From Campylobacter concisus (GTDB taxonomy: Bacteria; Campylobacterota; Campylobacteria; Campylobacterales; Campylobacteraceae), in contig NZ_CABPVS010000001.1 of NCBI RefSeq assembly GCF_902460845.1, positions 124,001 to 188,000 on the forward strand: DNA of 64,000 nucleotides, written 5' to 3'. The notes beneath the pieces were generated by a model. The model had not been told where the DNA came from. It saw nothing but the letters and a program-made list of their open reading frames with translations, and searched no databases. Shown piece by piece: positions 19,852 through 28,941 of this stretch (its first letter is position 1; every line of letters begins with the position of its first letter). A program made the translations under genes and the position numbers.

Positions 19852-20376
19852 TTAATGGCAGCCACAACCGCAACTACCGCTACTTTTAATAGCATCAAAT
19901 ACAGCATCGTAGTTTGGCTCTTCTGTCACTTCAGGGACGATTTGTTTGTGAATTATTACGCCATCATTGATGACAAATACCGCTCTTGCAAGTAGTCCTT
20001 TTAGTGGGCCATCGCTCATTAAAACGCCATAGTTTTTAGCAAATTCTCCGTATCTAAAGTCGCTTCCAACATGTAAATTTGCTATGCCTTCAGTCGTGCA
20101 AAATCTCCCCATCGCAAATGGCAAATCATTTGAGATGATGCTAAGTTTTACACCATGTTTTCCAGCTACTTTTTCGTTAAATTTACGTGCTTCTGCCGCG
20201 CAAACGCCAGTATCAAGTGACGGCAGGCAAACAAGTACTTCTACGCCATTATTTCCGCCTACGCTAAACTCGCTAAGATCTTGCGCTACGACTTTTGCTT
20301 CAGGCGCATAAGAGCCTACGAAAACCTCATTTCCACTTAAATTTACCTCACTACCTTTAAATTTTGTAGTTGCCAT
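19852..20376 (-). CDS. tpx: Thiol peroxidase with metal-binding-like tail
   Basis: A 174-residue atypical 2-Cys peroxiredoxin that reduces hydroperoxides using thioredoxin. The peroxidatic cysteine is Cys59 (SLDTGVCAAEARKF) and the resolving one Cys93 (RFCTTEG). The last residues are SCGCGCH, an extension rich in Cys and His, absent from most Tpx proteins. It could bind a metal (inference). A 14-base gap separates it from the cystathionine enzyme gene, so the two are likely co-transcribed. Confidence 0.93.
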   Translation of the reverse strand: MATTKFKGSEVNLSGNEVFVGSYAPEAKVVAQDLSEFSVGGNNGVEVLVCLPSLDTGVCAAEARKFNEKVAGKHGVKLSIISNDLPFAMGRFCTTEGIANLHVGSDFRYGEFAKNYGVLMSDGPLKGLLARAVFVINDGVIIHKQIVPEVTEEPNYDAVFDAIKSSGSCGCGCH

Positions 20377-20390
20377 ATCTATCTCCTTTA

Positions 20391-21533
20391 TTATTTTTTT
20401 GCTTTTTTAAATGCTTGATCAAGATCTGCTATTAGATCATCAGCGTTTTCGATACCGATTGCTAAACGAAGCAAGTTTTGCTTTATGCCGATCTTATCTA
20501 GCACCTCTTTTGGATATGCCTCATGCGTCATAGTTGCAGGCCTGCAAATAAGGCTTTCTACACCTCCAAGACTTACTGCTAGATCAAAAATTTCTAGCGA
20601 TTTTACAAATTTATTTACATCATATTTTTCATCAAGCTCAAATGAGATAAGAGCACCGATGTCGCTTGCTTGAGCCGCTTGCATCTTTGCCTCTTGCTCG
20701 CTATATGAGCCGGCAAAATGCACAACGCTAACAGCGTCATTATTCTGCAAAAATTTGATTATTTTATGTGTATTTTGCGTTTGCCTATCAAACCTAACGC
20801 TAAGCGTTTTAAGCCCACGTATTAGGTAGTATGCGTCCATCGGGCTTATGATGCCACCAAGTGTGTTTTTGGCAAATTTTATCTTCTCAGCCAAAGCATC
20901 ATCGTTTAGTGTGACGATACCAGCGATCACATCAGCGTGTCCGCCGATATACTTTGTAGCGCTATAAACCACGATATCAGCTCCATAATCAAGTACTCTT
21001 TGATAGTAAGGCGTCAAAAATGTGTTATCCACGATGACTAGAGCGCCCTTTTTGTGAGCGATCTTTGAAATTCTAGCGATATCTGTCACTCTTAAGAGGG
21101 GATTTGACGGAGTTTCGATAAATATCGCTGCTACATCGTCACTTATATCATCTTCGCTTAAAAAATTTAGATCATCTATAAATTCGCTCTTTATGCCGTG
21201 GCTTTCAAAAACAGTTGTGACATATCTATAAGTGCCACCATAGACATTGCTATTTAGTAGGACCTTTTGCCCTGTTTTTATAAGGCTAAGTGCGGCTGCT
21301 GTTGCTGCCATGCCTGAGCCAAAGCTAAAAGCGTATTTGCTACCTTCAACCTTTGCAAAAATTTCATCAAATGCTTTTTTGGTTGGGTTGCTACCACGCG
21401 AATATGCAAATTCTTGAAAATTTTCAAGATCATCTTGCACAAATGTACTTGCTAAAAAAATAGGCGGAATGACCGCTTTATTTGGATTATTTTTAGCTTC
21501 AATGCCCTTTACGATCAAGGTGTCAAGTTTCAT
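20391..21533 (-). CDS. metB: Cystathionine gamma-synthase/lyase family PLP enzyme
   Basis: A 380-residue Cys/Met metabolism PLP enzyme. The cofactor lysine is Lys194 in SATKYIGGHADV, with the partner motifs SGMAATAA near residue 73 and ETPSNPLLRVTDI near residue 140. It likely joins an activated homoserine with cysteine, or acts as gamma-lyase; sequence alone does not decide. Its neighbour tpx and the MalY-like lyase at 22305 fit a local sulfur amino acid group. Confidence 0.85.
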   Translation of the reverse strand: MKLDTLIVKGIEAKNNPNKAVIPPIFLASTFVQDDLENFQEFAYSRGSNPTKKAFDEIFAKVEGSKYAFSFGSGMAATAAALSLIKTGQKVLLNSNVYGGTYRYVTTVFESHGIKSEFIDDLNFLSEDDISDDVAAIFIETPSNPLLRVTDIARISKIAHKKGALVIVDNTFLTPYYQRVLDYGADIVVYSATKYIGGHADVIAGIVTLNDDALAEKIKFAKNTLGGIISPMDAYYLIRGLKTLSVRFDRQTQNTHKIIKFLQNNDAVSVVHFAGSYSEQEAKMQAAQASDIGALISFELDEKYDVNKFVKSLEIFDLAVSLGGVESLICRPATMTHEAYPKEVLDKIGIKQNLLRLAIGIENADDLIADLDQAFKKAKK

Positions 21534-21749
21534 AAATTTCCTTTTAAAATTTTATGAAATCTTACATAATAAAGATTAATCTTCCCCAAACCCACCCAAA
21601 ACGTAGCTAAATCAGTAAGTGGTAGTAACATTTATTTTTAAGAATGCATTTTTTAAATTGCTGGGATAAATTTAAACTTTTACTCTCTCCCCGCAAGCCT
21701 AATAAATTTTTCTTTTTACTCGCCTTTAGCTACATTTTCACCATAAATT
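21534..21749. other. Gene-free AT-rich spacer
   Basis: This 216-base stretch has no convincing reading frame, RNA gene or strong hairpin. It lies upstream of metB and downstream of the DIP1984-family gene, so it probably holds the metB promoter, though no clean TATAAT was seen. Confidence 0.5.
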
Positions 21750-22205
21750 TTACTCTACAAGATCAACTTGCCAGTTTGCCTCTTGTAGCTTCATATCTAG
21801 CTCTCTGATCTCTTTGGATAGCTCGTCTATTTGCTTTTGAAGCATAGCCACATCAACACTACTTAAAATTTTTATCTCGCTATTTGAGTAAAGATCGACC
21901 TTTTGGCTTGCGCTTTTGGCAAATTCCCTAAGCACGCTTGCTTTTTGGTTTAGCGTATCTTTTTTAGCGATCATTTCAGTTAGACTCGCACCTTCAAATT
22001 TTGCACTTGAGTTTGTTAAATTTATAGCCAAGATCAGTCTAAATAGCTCATCGCTTAGCCTATCAAGCTCTTTTAAAAGAAGCTTTGGATCTTCGCTAGG
22101 TCTTTCATTTTCTTGCATTTTTGCATTATTGAGCAATCTACCTTTTAGCTGCTCTAAACGTTTTTGTGTATCGGCTCTTAAAATGAGAGCCTGAGCTAAT
22201 TTCAT
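21750..22205 (-). CDS. DIP1984 family (septicolysin-like) protein
   Basis: A 151-residue mostly helical protein starting MKLAQALILRADTQKR, the typical opening of the DIP1984 family, with NLTNSSAKFEG near residue 65. The family has no firm function; some members have been called septicolysin. No signal peptide or membrane segment is seen. The second of two adjacent ATGs (22205) is better spaced from AAGGA. It is divergent from the MalY-like gene. Confidence 0.75.
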   Translation of the reverse strand: MKLAQALILRADTQKRLEQLKGRLLNNAKMQENERPSEDPKLLLKELDRLSDELFRLILAINLTNSSAKFEGASLTEMIAKKDTLNQKASVLREFAKSASQKVDLYSNSEIKILSSVDVAMLQKQIDELSKEIRELDMKLQEANWQVDLVE

Positions 22206-22246
22206 CATTTTTCCTTTTGAAATATTAAATTGAGAGAAAATTTCAA

Positions 22247-22252
22247 ATTATA
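22247..22252 (-). promoter_or_regulatory. -10 box for the DIP1984-family gene
   Basis: TATAAT on the minus strand about 42 bases upstream of the start codon, in the divergent spacer shared with the MalY-like gene. Confidence 0.45.
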
Positions 22253-22268
22253 TTAGTATCTTTTGGGT

Positions 22269-22274
22269 TATAAT
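22269..22274 (+). promoter_or_regulatory. -10 box for the MalY-like gene
   Basis: TATAAT preceded by GGGT and followed by TGATT lies 31 bases before the ATG at 22305. It is almost back-to-back with the opposite promoter, so the two genes may share regulation. Confidence 0.5.
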
Positions 22275-22304
22275 TGATTTAAAATTTTATTTTAAGGAAA
22301 AGCT

Positions 22305-23471
22305 ATGAAGTACGATTTTGATACGCTTATTAGCAGAGATGGCACTAACTCATCAAAATGGCGAATGAAAAACGATGTTTTGCCAATGTGGGTTGCTGAT
22401 ATGGATTTTAAGGCTGCACCTGAAATTTTAAATGCCCTACAAAAGCGTCTTGATAATGGCGTCTTTGGCTACTCATTTATCCCAAAAGAGTGGAACGAAG
22501 CGATTAAAGGCTGGTGGGAAAGGCGTCATGATGTTAGCTTTGAAAACGATTGGATGTGCTTTTGTACTGGCGTTATACCAGCGATTTCTACTGCGATTAG
22601 AAGATTTAGTAATCCAGGAGATCAAATTTTAGTTCAAGCTCCCGTCTATCACGTATTTTTTAACTGCATCAAAAATAATGGCCGTGAAATTTTATCAAAT
22701 GACCTTGTCTATAAAGATGGCTCTTATGAGATTGATTTTGAGGACCTTGAGGCAAAGCTAGCGCAGCCGCTAACAACTATGATGCTTCTTTGCAATCCTC
22801 ACAATCCAATAGGTAAAATTTGGGACAAAGAGACGCTTAAAAAGATAGGCGAGCTTTGCTATAAGCACGATGTTTTGGTTATCAGCGATGAGATCCACTG
22901 CGACATAACTGATCCTGGGCTAAGCTACGTGCCATTTATCAGCGTTAGCGAAGAGTGCAAAAATAACTCAATCACATGCGTCTCACCTACAAAAGCCTTT
23001 AATATAGCTGGACTTCAAAGCTCAGCCATCGTCACACCAAATGAACAGATACGTGCCAGAATAAATGCAGCTGTAAATTATGATGAGATAGGTGAGGCAA
23101 ACGCATTTGCAATAACTGCGACAATAGCGGCATTTAACGATAGTCAAACATGGCTTGATGAGCTTAGGGATTATCTCTTTGAAAACAAAAAAATCGTTAT
23201 AAATTTCATAAAAGAGCAAAATTTGCCAGTAAAACTTCTGCCATCAAATGCGACTTATCTTTTATGGCTTGATTGCAGTGCGTTTTGCGAGGATTCAAGC
23301 GACTTTATGAATTTCTTGCGTGATAAAGCTGGACTATGGCTAAATGACGGTAATGCTTACAGGGGAGATAGATTTTTCCTCCGTATGAATATCGCAACCC
23401 AAAGAGCCAGAGTGCTTGAAGGGTTAAAACGCTTACAAAATGGTATAAATTTATACACTTCAAAAAGATAA
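22305..23471 (+). CDS. MalY/PatB family cystathionine beta-lyase
   Basis: A 388-residue class I/II PLP aminotransferase-fold enzyme. It has the MalY/PatB opening (MWVADMDFKAAPEI near residue 28), CNPHNPIG near residue 163, SDEIHCDI near residue 194 and the PLP lysine Lys230 in VSPTKAFNIAG. It is expected to split cystathionine to homocysteine, pyruvate and ammonia, the step after the gamma-synthase at 20391. A ribosome binding site (AAGGAAAA) precedes the ATG. Confidence 0.88.
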   Translation: MKYDFDTLISRDGTNSSKWRMKNDVLPMWVADMDFKAAPEILNALQKRLDNGVFGYSFIPKEWNEAIKGWWERRHDVSFENDWMCFCTGVIPAISTAIRRFSNPGDQILVQAPVYHVFFNCIKNNGREILSNDLVYKDGSYEIDFEDLEAKLAQPLTTMMLLCNPHNPIGKIWDKETLKKIGELCYKHDVLVISDEIHCDITDPGLSYVPFISVSEECKNNSITCVSPTKAFNIAGLQSSAIVTPNEQIRARINAAVNYDEIGEANAFAITATIAAFNDSQTWLDELRDYLFENKKIVINFIKEQNLPVKLLPSNATYLLWLDCSAFCEDSSDFMNFLRDKAGLWLNDGNAYRGDRFFLRMNIATQRARVLEGLKRLQNGINLYTSKR

Positions 23472-23490
23472 ATTGAGTAAATTTGGCTGA

Positions 23491-23513
23491 GTAGCTTTAA
23501 AATTTAAAGCTAC
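23491..23513 (+). terminator. Long palindrome after the MalY-like gene
   Basis: GTAGCTTTAAA and TTTAAAGCTAC form an 11-base perfect inverted repeat with a single central base. There is no T-run after it, so termination would be weak or bidirectional. Confidence 0.5.
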
Positions 23514-23695
23514 TCCTACCTGATATTGATACAGCTCGAAGAATTTTTGAAGCAGTAAATATTGCCCCAACATTTTTAAATATCAAATCAAGTTTTACTA
23601 ATAAATTTAAAGACAAGATGACCTACGCTAGTTTGTATTTGATTGCTTTAAATTTAAGCATAAAACCGCTTAGCCATAATAGGGCAGATCGATAA
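23501..23695 (+). pseudogene. Startless open stretch, possible gene remnant
   Basis: The 500 bases between the MalY-like gene and sodB hold no intact gene. From 23501 a frame without a start codon reads through DTARRIFEAVNIAPTFLN and KDKMTYASLYLIALNLS to a TAA at 23693-23695. The text is protein-like in composition, so it may be the tail of a decayed gene. I do not recognise the family. Bases 23696-23971 have no further feature I can support. Confidence 0.3.
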
Positions 23696-23971
23696 AATGA
23701 GTAATTTGTACCTTTTTGAATTGGTAAAGATCGTGTTCATAGCTCATAAATTTAGCAGTGGATTTAAAATTTTCAACAAAGTAGAAATTTGAAGTTGAGA
23801 TAGCTCACACTGGCTTTAAATTTAAGAGAAATTGTTTGCTAAAACAAAATTTTGAGCCATTTTTGAAGTTACACTTTCTTTTAAAACAAGGTAGTTCTTG
23901 CTGATAAATTTGATGACTTTAAAAATTTAGATAAAAGTAGAAATTTAAAGGCGGGAAAGCCCCGCCAGATA

Positions 23972-24589
23972 TTATTTATGAAGCTCTTTTGTGTAAAACT
24001 CAACTGAGCCAAGACCCTCTTTTAGTGCCCACTCGTAAGCTTTGCTTACAAATTCCCAGTTTATGTTCTCATAAAAAGTCTCTAGGTATTTTGGGCGAGC
24101 GTTGAAGTTGTCGATGTAGTAAGCATGCTCCCAAACATCAACGACTAGAAGTGGTACTTTGCCGTCGCTCACTGGAGTTTTTGCGTTGCTAGTTTGTACG
24201 ATCTCTAGCTTTTTACTGCTTGGATCAAATACAAGCCACGCCCAGCCTGAGCCAAAAAGCGTTGTAGCTGCTTTTAAAAATTCCTCTTTGAAATTTGCGA
24301 AATTTGCCTCGATCGCAGCTTTTAGCTCGCTTGACATCTCGCTTTTTTTAGCGATGCAGTCCCAGTAAAAGTCGTGGTTATAAACTTGAGCAACGTTGTT
24401 GTAAAGCCCACCTTCGCTATTTTTTAGGATCTCGTAAAATGATGCGTCAGCAAATTTTGTATCTTTTATAAGATTGTTTAAATTTGCTACGTAAGTTGCA
24501 TGATGCTTGCCGTAGTGGTATTCACAGGTTTTTGCACTAACTACTGCATTGCTATTTGCATCAAATGGAAGTTTTCTAAGTTCAAACAT
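23972..24589 (-). CDS. sodB: Superoxide dismutase, Fe type
   Basis: A 205-residue cytoplasmic SOD. Metal ligands are His25 (YHYGKHH), His72 (YNHDFYWDC), Asp151 and His155 (VDVWEHAYYIDN). The family pattern GSGWAWLV near residue 113 favours iron. It removes superoxide and is central to oxygen tolerance in microaerophiles. It is a single gene with its own promoter. Confidence 0.95.
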   Translation of the reverse strand: MFELRKLPFDANSNAVVSAKTCEYHYGKHHATYVANLNNLIKDTKFADASFYEILKNSEGGLYNNVAQVYNHDFYWDCIAKKSEMSSELKAAIEANFANFKEEFLKAATTLFGSGWAWLVFDPSSKKLEIVQTSNAKTPVSDGKVPLLVVDVWEHAYYIDNFNARPKYLETFYENINWEFVSKAYEWALKEGLGSVEFYTKELHK

Positions 24590-24623
24590 AATAATTCCTT
24601 AATAATAAAATTTGTTGTTTCGT

Positions 24624-24629
24624 ATTATA
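24624..24629 (-). promoter_or_regulatory. -10 box of sodB
   Basis: Minus-strand GCTATAATACG, with TATAAT 35 bases upstream of the sodB start, is the only consensus-like box in this spacer for that gene. Confidence 0.55.
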
Positions 24630-25033
24630 GCCATAAAAAATTAATAAATAAAAATCTTTTAAATTTAGCCGCAAAATATAGGCTAAATTTAAGCAAGACT
24701 AAACTTACATTTTTGGAGGGCTTTTAAACTTATAGAAAAGAAAAATTTAGAGCAAAAATATCCCATACATTTGGTTAAATGGATTCAAAAATTTATTAAA
24801 AGTAAAAATAAAATAAATTTTTATGTGTAAAAAAGTAACAAATATACTTTAAAAGTTTAGTTATCGAAAAATTATAAAAATTTTTCAAAAATATAAATTA
24901 GCCTTTAAGAGCATAATTGTTACTAAAATACACATATAAAAATAAATAGCTGTGAATTTACGAAACAAAATTTCTAAATTTTTATTTTTGAAATTTATAA
25001 TGCGTTTAACAAAACCATTACAAAGGATAAAAG
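24630..25033 (+). promoter_or_regulatory. sodB-TRAP spacer with TRAP operon promoter
   Basis: About 400 very AT-rich bases with no gene. TATAAT at 24996-25001 follows a T-rich run and lies 33 bases before the dctP-like start, with AAAGGA at 25021-25026 as the ribosome binding site. The A/T tracts upstream could bend the DNA or bind a regulator; no specific operator was recognised. Confidence 0.5.
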
Positions 25034-26026
25034 ATGAAATTCTTACAAGCTTTACTTTTTACTTGTGCCATCAGTGGCTTAGCATTTGGTGCTGATAAGG
25101 TCTATACGATCAAATTTGCTCACGTTGTCGCAGCTTCTACGCCAAAGGGCAAGGCGGCTGACTTTTTTGCAAAGCGTGCTGAGGAGCTAAGTGGCGGTAA
25201 ATTAAAAGTTCAAGTCTTCCCATCAGCTCAGCTACTTGATGATGATAGAGTTTTTGGTGCGCTAAAGCTTGGCAACGTCCAAATGGCAGCTCCTAGTTTT
25301 TCTAAATTTACACCTATCGTGCCGCAGTTTCAGCTATTTGACCTGCCTTTCATCTTTAAAGATGCAGACCATCTACATAAGGTCCAAGACGGCGAGGTCG
25401 GCGAGGAGCTAAAAGGCCTTGTGACTAAGAAGGGCTTTGTGGCGCTTGATTATTGGGATGCTGGATTTAAGCATTTTAGCTCAAGCAAAAAACCAGTTCT
25501 TGTACCGGAAGATGCAAAAGGACAAAAATTTAGAATCCAAAGCTCAAAAGTGCTAGAAGAGCAGATCAAAGTAGTTGGTGGTAACCCACAAGTTCTACCA
25601 TTTTCAGAAGTTTACTCTGCACTTCAACAAGGCGTAGTTGATGCGACAGAAAACCCACTTTCAAATTTCTATAACTCAAAATTTCACGAAGTTCAAAGCT
25701 CGCTTACACTTTCAAGTCATGGATATTTGGGCTATTTAGTCGTTATGAGCGATAAATTTTGGAGCAAGCTACCAGATGATCTAAAAGCAAATGTAAAACA
25801 AGCTCTAAGCGAAGCAACAGCTTTTGAGAGAGAAGAGACAGCAAAAGAGGACGCTCACGTCATAGCTGAGCTTGAAAAATACATCGCTGCTAGTAAAAAA
25901 CTAGAAATTTATAAAATCGATGACGCACAAAAGGCCGAATGGCAAAAGGTTATGCAGTCAATCTATCCTAAATTTTATGATGTTATCGGTAAAGACCTCA
26001 TAGAAAAGACTCTTGGGACAAAATGA
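25034..26026 (+). CDS. dctP: TRAP transporter periplasmic binding protein (DctP family)
   Basis: A 330-residue exported solute receptor with signal peptide MKFLQALLFTCAISGLAFGA. Family hallmarks include FAKRAEELSGGKLKVQVFPSAQL near residue 44 and QQGVVDATENPLSNFYNSKFHEVQ near residue 198, with the substrate-carboxylate arginine expected in FRIQSSKV near residue 166. It probably binds a C4-dicarboxylate or similar organic acid. It heads a three-gene operon. Confidence 0.92.
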   Translation: MKFLQALLFTCAISGLAFGADKVYTIKFAHVVAASTPKGKAADFFAKRAEELSGGKLKVQVFPSAQLLDDDRVFGALKLGNVQMAAPSFSKFTPIVPQFQLFDLPFIFKDADHLHKVQDGEVGEELKGLVTKKGFVALDYWDAGFKHFSSSKKPVLVPEDAKGQKFRIQSSKVLEEQIKVVGGNPQVLPFSEVYSALQQGVVDATENPLSNFYNSKFHEVQSSLTLSSHGYLGYLVVMSDKFWSKLPDDLKANVKQALSEATAFEREETAKEDAHVIAELEKYIAASKKLEIYKIDDAQKAEWQKVMQSIYPKFYDVIGKDLIEKTLGTK

Positions 26027-26568
26027 TGAAGAGCTTTTTTAATGTCCTTGATATAGCGATAGCCTCACTAAATAAAACTATCGCAGTAGTTGGGCTCGCA
26101 AGTGGAACATTGCTAGCCTTTGCAAATGTTATGGCTAGATATTTTTTCGATAAAAGCTGGTCATGGGCAAGCGAGCTATCAAACTATCTTTTTATCTGGT
26201 CGGCGTTTTTTGCCGCGGCATATGGCTTTAATAAGGGCATTCACGTCAGTGTAACTATTTTGGTGGAAAAATTTCCACCAGCCCTTGCAAAAGCGTGTTT
26301 AATCTTTTCTCATGTACTAACTACTGTGTTTTTGTTATTTATCGCAGTCTATTCGATTGATTATCTACAAATTCTTCACGAGATCGAGCAGATGATAATA
26401 GACCTTGGCATACCACAATGGGTACCTATGGTAGTACTTCCAATAGCCTTCGTTACAGCTAGCTACCGCTCGACTGAAAAAGCCATAAAAGTAGCTCTAA
26501 CGCCTGCAGAAAACGTTGTGAGCAACGAAGCACATGAGCTAGCTCATGGTAGCGTAGTCAAAGATTAA
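26023..26568 (+). CDS. dctQ: TRAP transporter small membrane subunit (DctQ family)
   Basis: A 181-residue protein with four predicted membrane segments and the DctQ motif region SWSWASELSNYLFIWSAFF near residue 45. It pairs with the large subunit encoded next. The ATG overlaps the dctP stop (ATGA); a second ATG at 26026 is equally possible. Confidence 0.9.
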   Translation: MMKSFFNVLDIAIASLNKTIAVVGLASGTLLAFANVMARYFFDKSWSWASELSNYLFIWSAFFAAAYGFNKGIHVSVTILVEKFPPALAKACLIFSHVLTTVFLLFIAVYSIDYLQILHEIEQMIIDLGIPQWVPMVVLPIAFVTASYRSTEKAIKVALTPAENVVSNEAHELAHGSVVKD

Positions 26569-26579
26569 GGAGAAAAAAG

Positions 26580-27863
26580 ATGACAATAGCATTTTTATTT
26601 ATCCTACTTTTTGCGCTGATGCTAATAGGCGTGCCAGTCGCGGTTTCACTGGGAACTAGCACCGTTTTAACGATGATATTTTTTACAGATATCGACATCG
26701 CTACGATCCCACAGCTAATTTTTGATGGTATCAATAAATTTTCGCTAATGGCGATACCGATGTTTATCTTGGCTGGAAATTTATTAAGTAAAGGTGGCTC
26801 AGCAAGACGTATCATCGACTTTGCAAAGTCTATGGTAGGACACTTGCCTGGCGGCTTGCCTATGAGTGCGATATTTGCCTGCATCATCTTTGCAGCAGTC
26901 TCTGGAAGCTCACCTGCGACGGTTGTAGCTATTGGCTCAATTATGTTTGCAGCTATAAAAGAGGCTGGCTATCCAAAAGAGTACGCAGTAGGCGGCATAA
27001 CTACGGCTGGCTCACTTGGAATTTTGATCCCACCTTCAGTTGTTATGATAGTTTATGGTGTAACAGCTGAGGTAAGTATTGGCAAGCTTTTTATGGCAGG
27101 CGTTGTGCCTGGTCTTATGCTTGGCGCTTTTATGCTCGTGCAGACCTATGTAGGTGCAAAAAAGCTTGGATTTAAAGCGACTAAGGCTGAGCCGCTTAAA
27201 GTAAGAGTGCAGAAATTTGCAAAAGCATTTTGGGCTCTTTTGATCGTTGTTGTGGTCATCGGCGGAATTTATGGAGGAATTTTTACTCCAACTGAAGCTG
27301 CTGCGGCAAGCGCGGTCTATGCGTTATTTATCTCGCTTTTTATCTATAGAGATATAAAGATAAAAGACCTTTGGGATATCTGCCTAGACTCAGCCCTTAC
27401 AACAGCTATGATATTTTTCATCATCGCAAACGCCGTTGTTTTTGCATATTTGCTAACTAGCGAACAGATCCCTCAAGCGATCGCATCAATGATACTTGAC
27501 GCAAATATCGGTATGATAGGATTTTTGATATTTGTAAATATCTTGCTCTTTATCATGGGTCAGTTTATGGAGCCTTCAAGCGTCATCATGATCATGGTGC
27601 CACTATTGCTTCCGATTTCAACGCAACTTGGCATAGACCCGATACATTTTGGCATTATCTTAGTTGTAAATATGGAGATAGGTATGGTGACTCCGCCTGT
27701 TGGACTAAATTTATTTGTCGCAAGCGGTCTTACAAATATGAACTTAAAAGAGGTCATCATGGCGTGCTTGCCGTGGACGCTGACTCTCTTCTTTGGTCTT
27801 ATCTTGGTTACATATATACCGCAAATTTCACTTTGGTTGCCAAACCTAATGTATGGACATTAA
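26580..27863 (+). CDS. dctM: TRAP transporter large permease subunit (DctM family)
   Basis: A 427-residue inner membrane protein with about 12 segments. It carries the typical GGLPMSAIFACIIFAAVSGSSPATVVAIG block near residue 90, cut by helices, and the NMEIGMVTPPVGLNLFV region near residue 364. It moves solute with sodium or proton symport. AAGGAG precedes its ATG, and a strong terminator follows. Confidence 0.95.
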   Translation: MTIAFLFILLFALMLIGVPVAVSLGTSTVLTMIFFTDIDIATIPQLIFDGINKFSLMAIPMFILAGNLLSKGGSARRIIDFAKSMVGHLPGGLPMSAIFACIIFAAVSGSSPATVVAIGSIMFAAIKEAGYPKEYAVGGITTAGSLGILIPPSVVMIVYGVTAEVSIGKLFMAGVVPGLMLGAFMLVQTYVGAKKLGFKATKAEPLKVRVQKFAKAFWALLIVVVVIGGIYGGIFTPTEAAAASAVYALFISLFIYRDIKIKDLWDICLDSALTTAMIFFIIANAVVFAYLLTSEQIPQAIASMILDANIGMIGFLIFVNILLFIMGQFMEPSSVIMIMVPLLLPISTQLGIDPIHFGIILVVNMEIGMVTPPVGLNLFVASGLTNMNLKEVIMACLPWTLTLFFGLILVTYIPQISLWLPNLMYGH

Positions 27864-27890
27864 AATTTAGAGGCTCTTGCCTCTAAATTT
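27863..27890. terminator. Bidirectional terminator between dctM and diguanylate cyclase
   Basis: AAATTTAGAGGC and GCCTCTAAATTT form a perfect 12-base stem around TCTT. The A-run before and T-run within the stem make it work for both converging genes. Confidence 0.85.
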
Positions 27891-28941
27891 ATCCTTTTGG
27901 ATCGTAATCCGCACTCATAACGATATTTTTACCATTTCGCTTACCAGCATAAAGTAGATTATCAGCTTGTTTTATCATCTTTTCTAAGCTAAATTCTCCC
28001 GTACCATCATGAGCAACTACTCCAAAAGTCATAGTTGCGTTGATCTTTATGTTTTCAAACTCAACTATATTTTTACTCAAGCTCTCTCTAACACGCTCTA
28101 CGATACTTACAGCTGCATCTTTTTTTACGCCCAAGACGACTGCTAAAAATTCTTCTCCGCCAAATCTAGCTACTCTATCTTTATCTCTAAATGTGTTTTT
28201 AAATATGCCTGATAAGCTTTTTAAAACAGCATCTCCTGCACCGTGTCCATAAGTATCGTTTATTTTTTTAAAATTATCAATATCACACATAACGATAGCA
28301 AAGTCCCTATTTTTATATAGATCGTTTTGACTTAAAATTTTCTGCATCGAAGTACGATTTAAAAGCCCTGTTAATGGATCGTGATTTAATATATTTTCAG
28401 CCATCTCTTTTTCCTCTAAGATGCTTAAAAATATAAATAAATTTGAGCTTTCCAAAAGGTACGAAACAATAACCGAGAATACGCAAACCATACTTAAGTT
28501 AAAAACAAAAAGTAGATCTTTAAAACCGCCAAAATCTTTTACAGGCTGTCCGTCTAAATATACATAGCAGACTATAGATAAAATTATTTGCACTGCAACT
28601 ATTATGTAGTTAAAAAATTTATAGGTAAATGAAGTAAAAAATAGTATTAGTGACGACGCTAAAAACAATAACCCAAATCCATATCCCCATCCAAGTGTCA
28701 GCATACAAACTAATGCATGAAATAAAATTTCAAGCTGGACTATCAGCATTGTTATCTTGTTATTTTCAGGGCTATCGTAAATAAGCCTTAAAAGAAAAAG
28801 ATAGGTTGCTACTGAAAATACATTCGTAACTGCTAGAATTTCTTCTTTCATAAATAAAAAAATAAAAAAATAACAGACGTGAGTTAATAATATTGAAAAT
28901 ATGATAATTTTTTGAGCCGTATAGAGTGAAATTCTACGCAT
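27889..28941 (-). CDS. Membrane diguanylate cyclase (GGDEF), second of pair
   Basis: A 350-residue protein with several N-terminal membrane segments (about residues 10-180) and a C-terminal GGDEF domain. The active loop reads RFGGEEF, and the DIDNFKKINDTYGHGAGD motif precedes it, so it should make cyclic di-GMP. No RxxD inhibitory site is obvious just before the loop. It overlaps the upstream, similar gene by eight bases. Confidence 0.88.
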   Translation of the reverse strand: MRRISLYTAQKIIIFSILLTHVCYFFIFLFMKEEILAVTNVFSVATYLFLLRLIYDSPENNKITMLIVQLEILFHALVCMLTLGWGYGFGLLFLASSLILFFTSFTYKFFNYIIVAVQIILSIVCYVYLDGQPVKDFGGFKDLLFVFNLSMVCVFSVIVSYLLESSNLFIFLSILEEKEMAENILNHDPLTGLLNRTSMQKILSQNDLYKNRDFAIVMCDIDNFKKINDTYGHGAGDAVLKSLSGIFKNTFRDKDRVARFGGEEFLAVVLGVKKDAAVSIVERVRESLSKNIVEFENIKINATMTFGVVAHDGTGEFSLEKMIKQADNLLYAGKRNGKNIVMSADYDPKG

